From: Aquibacillus rhizosphaerae
GTDB taxonomy: Bacteria; Bacillota; Bacilli; Bacillales; Amphibacillaceae
Direction of reading: 5' to 3'
Assembly (NCBI RefSeq): GCF_030282825.1
Contig: NZ_JASTZU010000059.1
Location: forward strand, 1 to 49,847
Length of the DNA stretch: 49,847 nt
Within the stretch, counting starts at the first letter, position 1. Every line of letters begins with the position of its first letter. The notes beneath the pieces were generated by a model. The model did not search any database. It was given only the letters and a program-made list of their open reading frames with translations, and was not told the DNA's origin. The position numbers were made by a program, and so were the translations under genes. This document shows, one piece after another, positions 7,534 through 16,291 of this stretch.

Positions 7534-7734
7534 ATGATGGAATTTTTATATTTCCCTGAAGATAAAACGAAATATATTCCGGCTGTTATAAGTTTAATTT
7601 TATTTTTTATTGGTGCAACGATAACAATGTATATTATTTACAAAGCTTCCAAAAAAGAAGAAAAAGAAACGGATAAATTATTCAACATACAAAGAAGAGA
7701 TTCACAGGATGGTAACCATAAAAAAGATAAGTAA
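7534..7734 (+). CDS. Small single-span membrane protein, unknown function
   Basis: 66 residues from ATG 7534 (ribosome binding site AAGGAAGTG). An N-terminal stretch with acidic and aromatic residues is followed by one membrane helix at about residues 13-33 (AVISLILFFIGATITMYIIY) and a strongly charged cytosolic tail (KASKKEEKETDK). I do not recognise the family. It stands alone, divergent from kapB, and is followed by a good terminator, which supports a real expressed gene. Confidence 0.65.
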   Translation: MMEFLYFPEDKTKYIPAVISLILFFIGATITMYIIYKASKKEEKETDKLFNIQRRDSQDGNHKKDK

Positions 7735-7776
7735 AAACCTTTACCTAGGCCTAAGTGCACAGGTGAAGGTTTTTTT
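7733..7776 (+). terminator. Terminator after the small membrane protein gene
   Basis: AAAAACCTTTACCT pairs with AGGTGAAGGTTTTT, followed by T7. The stem begins in the stop codon region. Confidence 0.85.
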
Positions 7777-7914
7777 GTTTGTCAAATAAAGAAAAAGTAT
7801 CTTGTAACAAAATTAGAGCTTACTTATTTAAATGTCTTAAAGTCAATCATAGAATGTTATTACTTTCATGTAATCTTGTTGGCTTATGGATATTTATTCC
7901 TTAGGAAAGGATAT

Positions 7915-7974
7915 ATGAATTATTTATTGGCAATACTAGTTCAAGATATGAATGAAAGGGGCAATATGCTGTGA
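7915..7974 (+). CDS. Possible 19-residue leader peptide overlapping sodC
   Basis: ATG 7915 opens the frame MNYLLAILVQDMNERGNML, which stops with TGA at 7972-7974. The stop overlaps the GTG start of the next gene in the tetranucleotide GTGA. AGGAAAGG lies just upstream of the ATG at a usable distance. The overlap suggests translational coupling, but the frame is short and could be chance. Confidence 0.35.
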   Translation: MNYLLAILVQDMNERGNML

Positions 7975-8546
7975 AAATTAAGTCTTTATTATTCGTGAGT
8001 CTCCTTTTGCTTGTAGCATGTCAAGGTCAAGATCGCTCACCGATAGAAATAAGTATGTATAATAGTTCAGATGATTCAATTGGAAAAGCTATACTATCAG
8101 AGGAATCAGATGGTGTGAAAATAAAAATTTCAGCGGAAGGTTTAGAGCCAGGATTACACGGGATTCATGTTCATGAGAATGCTAAATGTGAAGGACCAGA
8201 TTTTAAATCAGCAGGTAATCATTATGATCCAAATGGCAATGAGCATGGATTAATGCATCCGGATGGCGCGCATTTAGGTGATTTACCAAATGTGGAGGTA
8301 AGCGCAGATGGTACAATTGATGCAGAACTAACGCTTAGTGGAGCAACATTAACAGATGGAAAAACTTCTCTTTTAAAAGAAGACGGTACATCGTTAATCA
8401 TACATGAAAAACAAGATGATGGTGTTAGTCAACCAGCTGGTGATGCAGGTAAAAGAATGGCTTGTGGTGTTATCTCATTGGACGAAGCAAATCAGGATGA
8501 TGCTCCGACTGATCCAACGGAAACAAATGAAGAAAAAGAAGAATAG
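7971..8546 (+). CDS. sodC: Cu/Zn superoxide dismutase lipoprotein
   Basis: 191 residues. A lipoprotein signal ends in LLVAC with Cys17 as the lipid site, so the enzyme should be anchored outside the membrane. The SOD domain spans about residues 24-170. All metal ligands appear present: copper His66 and His68 (GIHVHE), bridging His84 (GNHYDP), zinc His92, His101 and Asp104 (AHLGDLP), and copper His145 (LIIHEKQDD). The disulfide cysteines (73, 165) and the active-site Arg162 (GKRMACG) are there too. This contrasts with B. subtilis YojM, which is reported to lack copper ligands. The tail after 173 is acidic and low-complexity. The start is GTG 7971 behind GAAAGGGG. Confidence 0.93.
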   Translation: MKIKSLLFVSLLLLVACQGQDRSPIEISMYNSSDDSIGKAILSEESDGVKIKISAEGLEPGLHGIHVHENAKCEGPDFKSAGNHYDPNGNEHGLMHPDGAHLGDLPNVEVSADGTIDAELTLSGATLTDGKTSLLKEDGTSLIIHEKQDDGVSQPAGDAGKRMACGVISLDEANQDDAPTDPTETNEEKEE

Positions 8547-8565
8547 GTACTTAGTGTACCTATTC
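8541..8565. terminator. Inverted repeat at the sodC/patB convergence
   Basis: GAATAGGTAC and GTACCTATTC form a perfect 10-bp stem with a 5-nt loop, overlapping the sodC stop codon and lying 12 bp before the patB stop. There is little of a T run, so termination strength is uncertain. Confidence 0.55.
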
Positions 8566-8576
8566 TATATTTAAAA

Positions 8577-9746
8577 CTACAAGTAATTATCTAGTGCTTG
8601 AATGATACGGTTCGTGCCTTCTTCAACAAGTGCGGAGGGACAAGCAATATTCATTCGCATAAATCCATTACCGTCATCACCAAATGATATACCATCATTT
8701 AATCCCACTTTTGCTTTTTCTTGCATGAACATTTTTAGATCATTATGGATTAATCCCATATTTCTACAATCCATCCAAATTAAATAAGTGCCTTCAGTTT
8801 CTATGATGGATATTTCATTCCTATTTTTAAATGCTTCTGTTACTAAGTCTCTATTATGTTGCAAAACCGTCATTAATTCGTCTAACCATGGTTCACCTTC
8901 GCTGTAAGCAGCGTCAAGAGCTGTAATACCTAGAGTGTTTAGCATGGTTAATCCTTGTTTTTGAGAAAACTCACTTAACTTTTCTCTCATGTTTTGATCA
9001 GGAACAATCGCATAAGATACTTGTAATCCAGCTAAGTTAAAGGTTTTAGTTGGAGACATGCAAGTGATTGTCATAGCATTTACTTTTTCTGATAATGAAC
9101 CAATTGGAATATGTTTATTCCCCTGATATATTAAGTCAGCATGTATTTCATCAGAAAGAATCAAAACATTATATTTCATACATAAGTTAGCGATAGTTTC
9201 AACTTCACTTTTTGACCATACTCTTCCCACTGGGTTATGAGGATTACAAAAGATGAACGCTTTTACTCCCGTTTTTAATTTTTCCTCAAAATCTACAAAA
9301 TCAATTTCATAACGGTTATTCTTAAGTACTAAAGAATTGGTTATTAACTGACGATCATGTTTTTTTACTAAGTCATAAAATGGAGGGTACACAGGTGTTT
9401 GAATGAGTATCGAGTCATTTGGACTCGTAAAAGTCTGTACCGCCATATGTAAAGTTGTGACTACACCAGGGCTAAATAATAACGAAGAGGCACTGATATC
9501 CCAATCATGCCGTTTCTTAATCCAATTTTTAATAGATTTGTGTAGTGGTGGATCAGTAAAAGTGTATCCAAAAACACCATGTTGGACACGTTTTGTAAGA
9601 GCATCTATCACTGGCTTTGGAGCAGTGAAGTCCATATCTGCTACCCACATAGGTAAGACATCGTCTGCACCATACAAGCTTTTAACTAAATCCCATTTCA
9701 CTGAACGTGTACCAAAACGAGCGGGTACATTTTCAAATAATGACAT
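8577..9746 (-). CDS. patB: PatB/MalY-type cysteine-S-conjugate beta-lyase
   Basis: A PLP enzyme of 389 residues from ATG 9746, chosen because AAGGGGGA lies upstream and the homologous N-terminus FGTRSVKWD follows directly; a longer frame from 9773 has no such support. The fold type I aminotransferase pattern is clear: LPMWVADMDF, FSPGVVT, FCNPHNPVGR, SDEIHAD and the PLP lysine Lys234 in SPTKTFNLAGLQ. It probably cleaves C-S bonds of cystathionine or other cysteine conjugates, giving pyruvate, ammonia and a thiol. In B. subtilis patB is also near kapB and yugF, so the block is conserved. Confidence 0.92.
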   Translation of the reverse strand: MSLFENVPARFGTRSVKWDLVKSLYGADDVLPMWVADMDFTAPKPVIDALTKRVQHGVFGYTFTDPPLHKSIKNWIKKRHDWDISASSLLFSPGVVTTLHMAVQTFTSPNDSILIQTPVYPPFYDLVKKHDRQLITNSLVLKNNRYEIDFVDFEEKLKTGVKAFIFCNPHNPVGRVWSKSEVETIANLCMKYNVLILSDEIHADLIYQGNKHIPIGSLSEKVNAMTITCMSPTKTFNLAGLQVSYAIVPDQNMREKLSEFSQKQGLTMLNTLGITALDAAYSEGEPWLDELMTVLQHNRDLVTEAFKNRNEISIIETEGTYLIWMDCRNMGLIHNDLKMFMQEKAKVGLNDGISFGDDGNGFMRMNIACPSALVEEGTNRIIQALDNYL

Positions 9747-9843
9747 AGTTCCATCCCCCTTGAACGAAAACAAAATTTGTGAATATATAAATTATTATAG
9801 TAAAGATAAGCATGAATTGGAAATAATCAAGTCACATGTAAGT

Positions 9844-10674
9844 TTATTCTTTACAATTGGAAATAATATAATCACATATAACGTGAGGAACTTCTTCAGG
9901 TAACAGATGACCAGCAAAGTCAAATGTACATAGATTTACCTGAGGTATATCTTGAGCCATTTGGTAGGCAATCTTTATTGGTAAAATTTGATCTTGTTTC
10001 CCCCAGAATAATAAACAGTCAGTAGAGATATTTTTAATGCACTTAACGTCTAAGTCTCCTTCACGGTCACGTAGCATTTTCGTTAAGCATCTATATATTT
10101 TTTTATCTAAATAAGGCTTTTTATATGTTGTAAGCATTTCTTCTGTTATTAGTTCATCATTATAGAAGCATTGCCGTAACATTTCATATACACCTTTTCG
10201 TTTTAAGAGTTTTCGTAAAAAGGTATGAAAAAACGGTAACCAACTGACAGCATACGTTAAACGATTAGCCTTCATCAAGTAACACGAGGGTGCTAATAAT
10301 ATCAATTTCTTAACCCTCTTAGGATAATAATAAGCACATGTTAGTGCAATTTGTCCTCCCATGGAATGTCCAGCAAGATAAGCTTCTTTTATATTATGTT
10401 GGTTCATAAAATAAACGATCAATTTAGCCATATTTTTATAAGAATAATAAAAAGATTTGATACGGTCGCTATCTCCAAATGGTGGTAAGTCTAAAGTAAT
10501 GATATTAAAATGATTAGAAAGTAAAGGAATCATCTTCCTAAAGCTATATTGTGATGATAAAAAACCATGTATGAAAATTAAATAAGGTTTGTTAAAGTCA
10601 TTATCATTTTTATATAAATGATAACAAATTTTACTTCCTTGATATGTGAGATATTTTTCTTTTTTACTAATCAT
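9844..10674 (-). CDS. yugF: Alpha/beta hydrolase, YugF-like
   Basis: 276 residues from ATG 10674 (AAGGAG about 11 bp upstream); a longer frame to 10755 runs through the regulatory repeat and is unlikely. The fold is clear: LIFIHGFLSSQYSF (oxyanion region), the nucleophile elbow AGHSMGGQIAL, LFWGKQDQILP (acid) and the final FDFAGHLLPEEVP (catalytic His). The substrate is unknown. It lies next to patB as in B. subtilis. Upstream is a dense cluster of inverted repeats and a terminator-like hairpin (10745-10821), suggesting special control. Confidence 0.82.
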   Translation of the reverse strand: MISKKEKYLTYQGSKICYHLYKNDNDFNKPYLIFIHGFLSSQYSFRKMIPLLSNHFNIITLDLPPFGDSDRIKSFYYSYKNMAKLIVYFMNQHNIKEAYLAGHSMGGQIALTCAYYYPKRVKKLILLAPSCYLMKANRLTYAVSWLPFFHTFLRKLLKRKGVYEMLRQCFYNDELITEEMLTTYKKPYLDKKIYRCLTKMLRDREGDLDVKCIKNISTDCLLFWGKQDQILPIKIAYQMAQDIPQVNLCTFDFAGHLLPEEVPHVICDYIISNCKE

Positions 10675-10744
10675 GAAAGGCACAACTCCTTCCATCTTTA
10701 TTAAAAGTAGACCAAAGCGAGTAACAATTTGAAGGGTGGTATTA

Positions 10745-10793
10745 TTGTTGCACAAAATGAAAGAATTATCCTTGTCCTATTTTTGTGCAACAA
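10745..10793. promoter_or_regulatory. 13-bp perfect inverted repeat upstream of yugF
   Basis: TTGTTGCACAAAA (10745-10757) and TTTTGTGCAACAA (10781-10793) are perfect inverted copies separated by 23 bp. The pair lies 70 bp before the yugF start. It could be a dyad operator, or a long hairpin in the leader RNA. Confidence 0.6.
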
Positions 10794-10796
10794 AAA

Positions 10797-10821
10797 AGCA
10801 AAGCGATTTTATCGCTTTGCT
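10797..10821 (-). terminator. Terminator-like hairpin in front of yugF
   Basis: AGCAAAGCGA and TCGCTTTGCT form a 10-bp stem with a 5-nt loop. On the minus strand the hairpin is followed by TTTTTTG, the form of an intrinsic terminator. No annotated minus-strand gene ends here, so it is either an attenuator for yugF or the end of a small RNA started between 10830 and 11010. Confidence 0.6.
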
Positions 10822-11022
10822 CAACAGGGGGAATACGAGAAAGTCTTACATGATAAGTATTACCAAAAAGGGTAATAAATAAACATTAATTATAAAAAAA
10901 TCTAAACATAATATAGTATTGTAAAAGTTATTAGAATAAATAATTTTTGCTTAAATTCCTTATAATATGATAAAATAAGTAATTGTGTATAAAGTTATGA
11001 AAAAAAGTCGGGAGTGTTCAGC

Positions 11023-11424
11023 ATGGCAGATAATTTTACTGAAGGTCAAGTGTTAGAAGGAAAAGTAACAGGTGTTCAACCATACGGAGCTTTTGTTGCT
11101 CTAAATGATCAGATACAAGGTTTGGTTCATATTTCAGAAGTAACTCATGGATATGTAAAAGATATTAATGATTTCCTTACTGTAGGCGATGAAGTAAAAG
11201 TTAAAATTTTAAACATCGATGAAGCTAAAAATAAGTATTCTTTATCAATCAGAGCTACGGAAGAAGCGCCACAACAAAAAGAAAATAAAGTGAAAAAGCC
11301 GCAAAAACAAAATACTCAACAACAACACCAAAATGAACCAGAATCTGGGTTCAATACACTAAAGGATAAGTTAAACGACTGGATTAAGCAGTCAGAAGAA
11401 CGTGAAAATACGTTTAAAAACTAA
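11023..11424 (+). CDS. yugI: S1-domain RNA-binding protein, YugI (GSP13-like)
   Basis: 133 residues from ATG 11023 (GGGAGTG upstream). One S1 domain covers about residues 4-75: EGQVLEGKVTGVQPYGAFVA, then QGLVHISEVTHGYVKDIND and DEVKVKILNID, the canonical S1 strand pattern. A low-complexity Lys/Gln-rich linker (about 80-110) and a short helix follow. The B. subtilis homologue YugI is general stress protein 13 and binds ribosomes/RNA. The gene stands alone with its own terminator. Confidence 0.87.
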   Translation: MADNFTEGQVLEGKVTGVQPYGAFVALNDQIQGLVHISEVTHGYVKDINDFLTVGDEVKVKILNIDEAKNKYSLSIRATEEAPQQKENKVKKPQKQNTQQQHQNEPESGFNTLKDKLNDWIKQSEERENTFKN

Positions 11425-11445
11425 TACTTTAATGATTATAATAAG

Positions 11446-11480
11446 AAACCTTTCGATATGAATTATCGAAAGGTTTTTTT
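11446..11480 (+). terminator. Terminator after yugI
   Basis: AAACCTTTCGAT pairs perfectly with ATCGAAAGGTTT, followed by T residues. The convergent yuzA ends 7 bp further on. Confidence 0.88.
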
Positions 11481-11486
11481 AAAAAA

Positions 11487-11726
11487 CTATCTTTCTGTGC
11501 GGGGTTCTCTGCGATCAGCTAATTCTTCTGATGGTTTGAAAAGAAGTGATAGGCAAACCAATCCACTAATACCAACTAAAGTATAAATGATACGAGCAAA
11601 AGCACCACTTTGCTCTCCACCACCAAAGACAGATGCAACTAAGTCAAATTGAAACAAACCAACCAATCCCCAGTTTATAGCACCAATAATTACTAACAAA
11701 AGTGTAATACGTTGAAGAGTACTCAT
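11487..11726 (-). CDS. yuzA: DUF378 small membrane protein, YuzA-like
   Basis: 79 residues from ATG 11726, preceded by AAGGAGGGA; the longer frame upstream has no ribosome binding site. It has two membrane segments, about residues 6-26 and 42-63. INWGLVGLFQFDLVA is the DUF378 hallmark and GISGLVCLSLLF forms the second helix. Function is not known. The B. subtilis homologue yuzA also lies between yugI and pgi, so synteny supports the call. Confidence 0.85.
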   Translation of the reverse strand: MSTLQRITLLLVIIGAINWGLVGLFQFDLVASVFGGGEQSGAFARIIYTLVGISGLVCLSLLFKPSEELADRREPRTER

Positions 11727-11938
11727 TTTAGCGTTCCCTCCTTTAATCAATCTTTTTATCCTTAATTTTATTTTAAACAATACATAAAACAATTTAGCAG
11801 GTTTCGTATATAGATTGACACTAATTTGTGAATCTATACATGGAATATATATAGAATAGTTCAACTCTTCACTTGATTTAGTACCAACGATTAGGTACAT
11901 TTATATAGGAGAATCTAATTTCAATAGGAGGACAAAAA

Positions 11939-13285
11939 ATGACACATGTACGTTTCGAATATGATAAAGCGTTATCTTTTTTTGGTGAGCATGAATTGGA
12001 TTATTTAAAAGAGCCGGTGAAATTAGCTCATCAAGCAATACATAATCAAACAGGAGCAGGAAGCGACTTTCTTGGTTGGGTAAATCTTCCGGAAAATTAC
12101 GATAAAGAAGAATTTAGCAGAATTAAGAAAGCAGCAGAAAAAATTAAATCTGATTCTGATGTATTATTAGTAGCTGGGATTGGTGGGTCTTATTTAGGAG
12201 CTCGTGCTGCAATAGAAATGTTAAATCATTCATTTTATAATGTGATTTCTTCTGAACAAAGAGGGAATCCACAAGTCTTTTTTGTAGGGAACAATATTAG
12301 TGCAACATATATGAATGATTTATTTGACGTATTAAAAGATAAAGATGTTTCAGTTAATGTAATTTCAAAAAGTGGAACTACAACAGAGCCAGCAATTGCT
12401 TTCCGAATTTACCGTAAATTTCTAGAAGAGAAATACGGTGTGGAGGAAGCGAAAGGCCGTATATATGCAACAACTGATAAAGAAAAAGGTGCCTTAAAAA
12501 CATTAGCTAACGAAGAAGGATACGAAAGCTTTGTAATTCCTGATGATGTAGGTGGACGTTTCTCTGTATTAACTGCAGTTGGTTTATTACCAATCGCAGC
12601 TAGTGGAGTAGATATTGATGAAATTATGAAGGGTGCTCAAAAAGCCCAAGCTGAATTAAGTGACGAAAACTTAGAAAATAACCCAGCGTATCAATACGCT
12701 GCAGTTCGAAATGTTCTTTATAACAAAGGCAAGACAATTGAAATGCTTATTAATTATGAGCCAGCATTACAGTACTTTTCTGAGTGGTGGAAACAATTGT
12801 TTGGAGAAAGTGAGGGAAAAGATTTCAAAGGTATTTTCCCTTCTTCAGCGAATTTCTCTACAGACCTTCATTCATTAGGTCAATATGTACAAGAAGGCCG
12901 TAGAGACTTATTTGAAACAGTACTACACGTAGAAGAACCTAAATCAAATATTACTCTGGAAAAAGCAGATCAAGATCTTGATGGTTTGAATTATTTGGCT
13001 GGCAAGACTGTTGATTTTGTTAACGAAAAAGCATACCAAGGTACAATGCTCGCGCATACTGATGGACAAGTTCCTAATTTAATTGTTCACTTACCAAAGC
13101 TTGATGCTTATACGTTCGGATATGTCGTTTATTTCTTTGAAAAAGCGTGTGCGTTAAGTGGCTATTTATTAGGAGTAAATCCATTTGATCAACCGGGAGT
13201 AGAAGCATACAAGAAAAATATGTTTGCTTTGTTAGGTAAACCTGGTTTTGAAGAAGAAAAAGAGAAGTTAGAAAAAAGACTTTAA
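11939..13285 (+). CDS. pgi: Glucose-6-phosphate isomerase
   Basis: 448 residues, the usual bacillar length. It interconverts glucose 6-phosphate and fructose 6-phosphate in glycolysis and gluconeogenesis. Visible sugar-isomerase motifs are [13 protein letters not shown] (about 75-87), [10 protein letters not shown] (about 144-153, phosphate binding) and the second signature [19 protein letters not shown] (about 305-325). The start ATG 11939 has AGGAGG upstream. A strong terminator follows, so it is probably monocistronic. Confidence 0.97.
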   Translation: MTHVRFEYDKALSFFGEHELDYLKEPVKLAHQAIHNQTGAGSDFLGWVNLPENYDKEEFSRIKKAAEKIKSDSDVLLVAGIGGSYLGARAAIEMLNHSFYNVISSEQRGNPQVFFVGNNISATYMNDLFDVLKDKDVSVNVISKSGTTTEPAIAFRIYRKFLEEKYGVEEAKGRIYATTDKEKGALKTLANEEGYESFVIPDDVGGRFSVLTAVGLLPIAASGVDIDEIMKGAQKAQAELSDENLENNPAYQYAAVRNVLYNKGKTIEMLINYEPALQYFSEWWKQLFGESEGKDFKGIFPSSANFSTDLHSLGQYVQEGRRDLFETVLHVEEPKSNITLEKADQDLDGLNYLAGKTVDFVNEKAYQGTMLAHTDGQVPNLIVHLPKLDAYTFGYVVYFFEKACALSGYLLGVNPFDQPGVEAYKKNMFALLGKPGFEEEKEKLEKRL

Positions 13286-13290
13286 TAGTA

Positions 13291-13326
13291 AATGTCCTTT
13301 TATCTTAGATAAAAGGACATTTTTTT
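13291..13326 (+). terminator. Terminator after pgi
   Basis: AATGTCCTTTTATC and GATAAAAGGACATT form a near-perfect stem with a tiny loop and a following T run. Confidence 0.9.
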
Positions 13327-13385
13327 GTAGGTTATAAAAGTAATCATGTAGGGTAAAGTATTTAAAAAAAGGAGAATTAATTTAC

Positions 13386-13787
13386 ATGATTCCACTTACT
13401 TCAAAGTTAGAAAACTTAGTTATCCCCCTTTATGAACTCGAAAAACAACTAAAACCCCTAGGTTATACAATTGGAGGGGACTGGGATTATGAAGCAGGAT
13501 CACTTGATTACCGAATGGCAGATGACGATGGTTACCAATTTATAAGAATCCCTTTTAAAGTAGAACAAGGAATGTTAGATGCTCCTGGTGCACTAGTTCG
13601 ATTAGGTTCCCCATTTATCCTTACTCATAAATACCAAGATGGAATAGATGAAGGTGCAGAAAATGGCGTATTCCAAGGCTCAGTAAACCAATTTCAAGCA
13701 CCGGTTGACTCAGATGCAGAAGTTCCAGAAAAGTATGCAGAAAAGGGAAAACGTTTAATAGAGCAAATAGAAAATATTTTATTATAA
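13386..13787 (+). CDS. yugN: YugN-like family protein
   Basis: 133-residue soluble protein matching the YugN-like family by length, sequence style (GYTIGGDWDYEAGSLDYR; IRIPF; DAPGALVRLGSPFILTHKY) and position between pgi and yugO as in B. subtilis. Function is unknown. ATG 13386 is preceded by AAAGGAGAA. Its 3' end overlaps the convergent yugO by 6 bp, and no terminator separates them, so the two transcripts probably run into each other. Confidence 0.85.
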   Translation: MIPLTSKLENLVIPLYELEKQLKPLGYTIGGDWDYEAGSLDYRMADDDGYQFIRIPFKVEQGMLDAPGALVRLGSPFILTHKYQDGIDEGAENGVFQGSVNQFQAPVDSDAEVPEKYAEKGKRLIEQIENILL

Positions 13788-14780
13788 TCGTGACAAAATA
13801 ATTAAAAGGTCGCCATTTTTTAAGATCGTATCAAAAGGAGGGTTGAGCATGAGCTCATCCTCTCTTATAATACCGATTAATAATTTTTCTATAGCGACAT
13901 AATGATCGCTACATTCTAGGAAAGTGTAGCCTTCCATTTCTTTCGATAACTTTATTTGATTGAATTGTTGACTTGAAAGAACTTCAAGTAAGAGGTCAAA
14001 TGGTTTTACAGAAGCATCACGAAATAACTCATTAAAAAATAAAGTGCTCATAAAGTCATTGGACCGGATGATTGTATCCGCGCCAGCTCGCGTTGCATTC
14101 GTGAGTTGTTCTTTTGTTAAAATTTCAGCAATAATATAAAGGTTAGGATTGTTTCCTCTCATAGCTACAGTAGTTAAGATGCTAGTCTGATCAGCCTGTC
14201 TTTCTTTTTTTGATGGATCAGATGTGATAACAACATATTTAGCTTCCTGGATATTTGCCTTACTTAAAACTTCGTCTTCCGTTGCATCACCGCGGACAAA
14301 ATGAATGTAATGTTTTTGATAAGGTAATTGATTTAATGTTTTATCAATTAATACAATTTGTTCACCTAAATTTCTTTTAGTAATCATATCTAATAATTGT
14401 TTTGTGCGTTCATTCCACCCAACAAAAACAATATGGTTTTTCCCTTTGTAATTTATACTTCCTTTGGAAAGATTTTGTTCATGTTTAATTGTACTAGCTG
14501 ATATGGTAGCCATATAAAATGTTACAACCCCACCGCCAGCAAGTATTAGAAGGATGGCTATAACCTTACCCCAAGTACTAAGTGGGACGTAATCTCCGTA
14601 TCCTACCGTTGAGCCCGTTACAAATGCCCACCAAATCCCATCAAAAAGATTAGGGAAGTGTTGTGGTTCGATTAAATGTATCGTAGCACCAAATAACAAC
14701 ATGGTGATACTAACTGTTAATAATAGTCGTAAGAAAACTGGCAAGTGAAAATAAAACTCCCAAAACTTATAAAAATTCAT
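13782..14780 (-). CDS. yugO: Two-helix K+ channel with RCK domain, YugO
   Basis: 332 residues. Two membrane helices (about 14-36 and 72-95) flank a pore loop with the K+ selectivity filter TVGYGD at 58-63. A cytosolic RCK/TrkA-N domain follows: HIVFVGWNERTK starts the Rossmann fold near 115, then HFVRGDATEDEVL and YIIAEILTKEQ. YugO of B. subtilis releases K+ and is known for electrical signalling in biofilms. The start ATG 14780 has only a weak upstream GGGGAA. Together with khtTU this is the second K+ exit route in the window. Confidence 0.9.
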   Translation of the reverse strand: MNFYKFWEFYFHLPVFLRLLLTVSITMLLFGATIHLIEPQHFPNLFDGIWWAFVTGSTVGYGDYVPLSTWGKVIAILLILAGGGVVTFYMATISASTIKHEQNLSKGSINYKGKNHIVFVGWNERTKQLLDMITKRNLGEQIVLIDKTLNQLPYQKHYIHFVRGDATEDEVLSKANIQEAKYVVITSDPSKKERQADQTSILTTVAMRGNNPNLYIIAEILTKEQLTNATRAGADTIIRSNDFMSTLFFNELFRDASVKPFDLLLEVLSSQQFNQIKLSKEMEGYTFLECSDHYVAIEKLLIGIIREDELMLNPPFDTILKNGDLLIILSRL

Positions 14781-14947
14781 AATTTAATTATTCCCCTATA
14801 CTTTTTTATTCAGTATGGTCAAAAAAGTAAAAGGTTATAGGTGGAAGAGAAAAAGAGTGAAATAATTTATGATTAAGCAAGAGTTATAATTATAGAAATT
14901 TTATTGCTTTTGTTATTATTACTAATAGACACAAGGAGGTAGTACAT

Positions 14948-16006
14948 ATGGAAGAAAATAGACAAGGGTTTTTATTCGATTTGTTAAAAACAGCATCACC
15001 ATCAAGCATGGAGATGAATATTCAGAAAAAGTGGATCAATTACGTAGAGCCTTTTGCAGATGAAATCATTACTGATAATGCTGGTAATGCGATTGGGGTC
15101 CTTAACAAAGATGCGGATTTCAAAGTGTTATTAGCAGGTCATTGTGATGAGATTGCATTAGTTATTAATCGGATTGATGAACAGGGCTTCTTACATTTTG
15201 ATAAAATGGGTGGAATTAATCCTAAAGCTGCTATTGGTATGAAAGTAGAAATAATAGGGTTTAACGGTGTTATTACAGGAGTTATAGGTGTAAACGCTCA
15301 GCATCATGGTGGTATAAAAGGTGACTTTGAATTCGATGATTTATTTATAGATTGTGGAGCAGAAACGAAAGAGGAAATGGAAAAGTATGTTCAGATTGGG
15401 GATTTAGCCGTCTATAAACGAGAGCCTGAATTGTTAATGGATCGTTATATATCTGGTCGTGGCTTGGACAACCGTACAGGTGCATTTATTGTAGCTGAGG
15501 TGTTACGCCGATTATCTGATAAAAAGCTTAATGTTGGCGTATATGCAGCTAGTACTGTGAATGAAGAAACAAACATGGGAGGAGCTTACTTTGCAGCAGC
15601 CGGGATTGAACCTACTATGGCAATAGCCTGTGATGTTACGTTTGCAACTGATTATCCTGGTGTTAATAAGAACAAGCATGGAGATATTAGACTTGAAAAA
15701 GGTCCAGTACTCGCTAAAGGTGCACCAATCAATATTAAGATGAATAAACTGTTAGAAAAAGCAGCTCGATCACTGAATATGCATGTGCAGTACGAGTTGA
15801 CTTCAAGATCAACAGGTACAGATGCTGATAGAATGCGTTTAACTGGAAAGGGTGTTCCTGTAAGCCTTGTTTCATTACCATTACGGTACATGCATTCACC
15901 TGTTGAGACCGCAAGCATAAAAGACATTGATGAAGAAATTGATTTACTTGTGAAAATGATTGAGGATTTGACAGGTGAGGATAATTTAAATCCATTAAAA
16001 GATTAA
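14948..16006 (+). CDS. M42-family metallo-aminopeptidase
   Basis: 352 residues of the M42 glutamyl-aminopeptidase/deblocking aminopeptidase family. The di-metal ligands can be placed: His65 and Asp67 (AGHCDEIA), Asp174 (GRGLDNRTG), Glu206/207 (VNEETNMGG), Asp229 (ACDVTFATD) and His316 (YMHSPVE). It removes N-terminal residues from peptides in the cytosol, probably as a large homo-oligomer. The start ATG 14948 is preceded by AAGGAGGT. It is close to YtoP/YsdC-type proteins, but I cannot tell which paralogue. Confidence 0.9.
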   Translation: MEENRQGFLFDLLKTASPSSMEMNIQKKWINYVEPFADEIITDNAGNAIGVLNKDADFKVLLAGHCDEIALVINRIDEQGFLHFDKMGGINPKAAIGMKVEIIGFNGVITGVIGVNAQHHGGIKGDFEFDDLFIDCGAETKEEMEKYVQIGDLAVYKREPELLMDRYISGRGLDNRTGAFIVAEVLRRLSDKKLNVGVYAASTVNEETNMGGAYFAAAGIEPTMAIACDVTFATDYPGVNKNKHGDIRLEKGPVLAKGAPINIKMNKLLEKAARSLNMHVQYELTSRSTGTDADRMRLTGKGVPVSLVSLPLRYMHSPVETASIKDIDEEIDLLVKMIEDLTGEDNLNPLKD

Positions 16007-16015
16007 GTTAAACAC

Positions 16016-16044
16016 TTCACAAACTAAACGTTTTATTGTATAAT
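16016..16044 (+). promoter_or_regulatory. Promoter of the ribU transcript
   Basis: TTCACA (16016-16021), a 17-bp spacer and a perfect TATAAT (16039-16044) place the transcription start about 20 bp before the FMN riboswitch. Confidence 0.65.
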
Positions 16045-16068
16045 AAGATTATAATTTAATATCGATTC

Positions 16069-16210
16069 TATCTTCGGGGCAGGGTGAAATTCCCGACCGA
16101 CGGTGATGAGTGGAATAAACCACTCTTAGTCCGTGACCCGCATACAATTCGTTTGCGGTGGACCTGGTGCAAATCCGGGACCGACAGTAAAGTCTGGATG
16201 GGAGAAGATA
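16069..16210 (+). ncRNA. FMN riboswitch
   Basis: A full FMN (RFN) aptamer. P1 is TATCTTC (16069-16075) with GAAGATA (16204-16210). In between are the conserved elements GGGGCAGGGTGAAATTCCC, GACCGACGGTGATGAG, AGTCCGTGACCCGC, TGGACCTGGTGCAAATCC and GGGACCGACAGTAAAGTC. A terminator follows at 16263-16291, so FMN binding should stop transcription into ribU. Confidence 0.98.
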
Positions 16211-16262
16211 AGGAGCATATAAGGTATATTTATCATACCTTTATTTCCTAATTGACTTACGC

Positions 16263-16291
16263 CCCTAAAGCTTATTAGCTTTAGGGTTTTT
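16263..16291 (+). terminator. FMN riboswitch expression-platform terminator
   Basis: CCCTAAAGC and GCTTTAGGG form the stem, followed by TTTTTA. It stands between the aptamer and ribU, the expected regulated terminator. Confidence 0.85.

Noticed and set aside
9403-9903. 166-codon plus-strand frame over patB and its upstream region
   Set aside because: It is antisense to the well-supported patB gene, lacks a ribosome binding site and shows no protein-like pattern.
10675-10755. N-terminal extension of yugF
   Set aside because: The extra codons run through the inverted-repeat control region, and the family N-terminus begins at ATG 10674.
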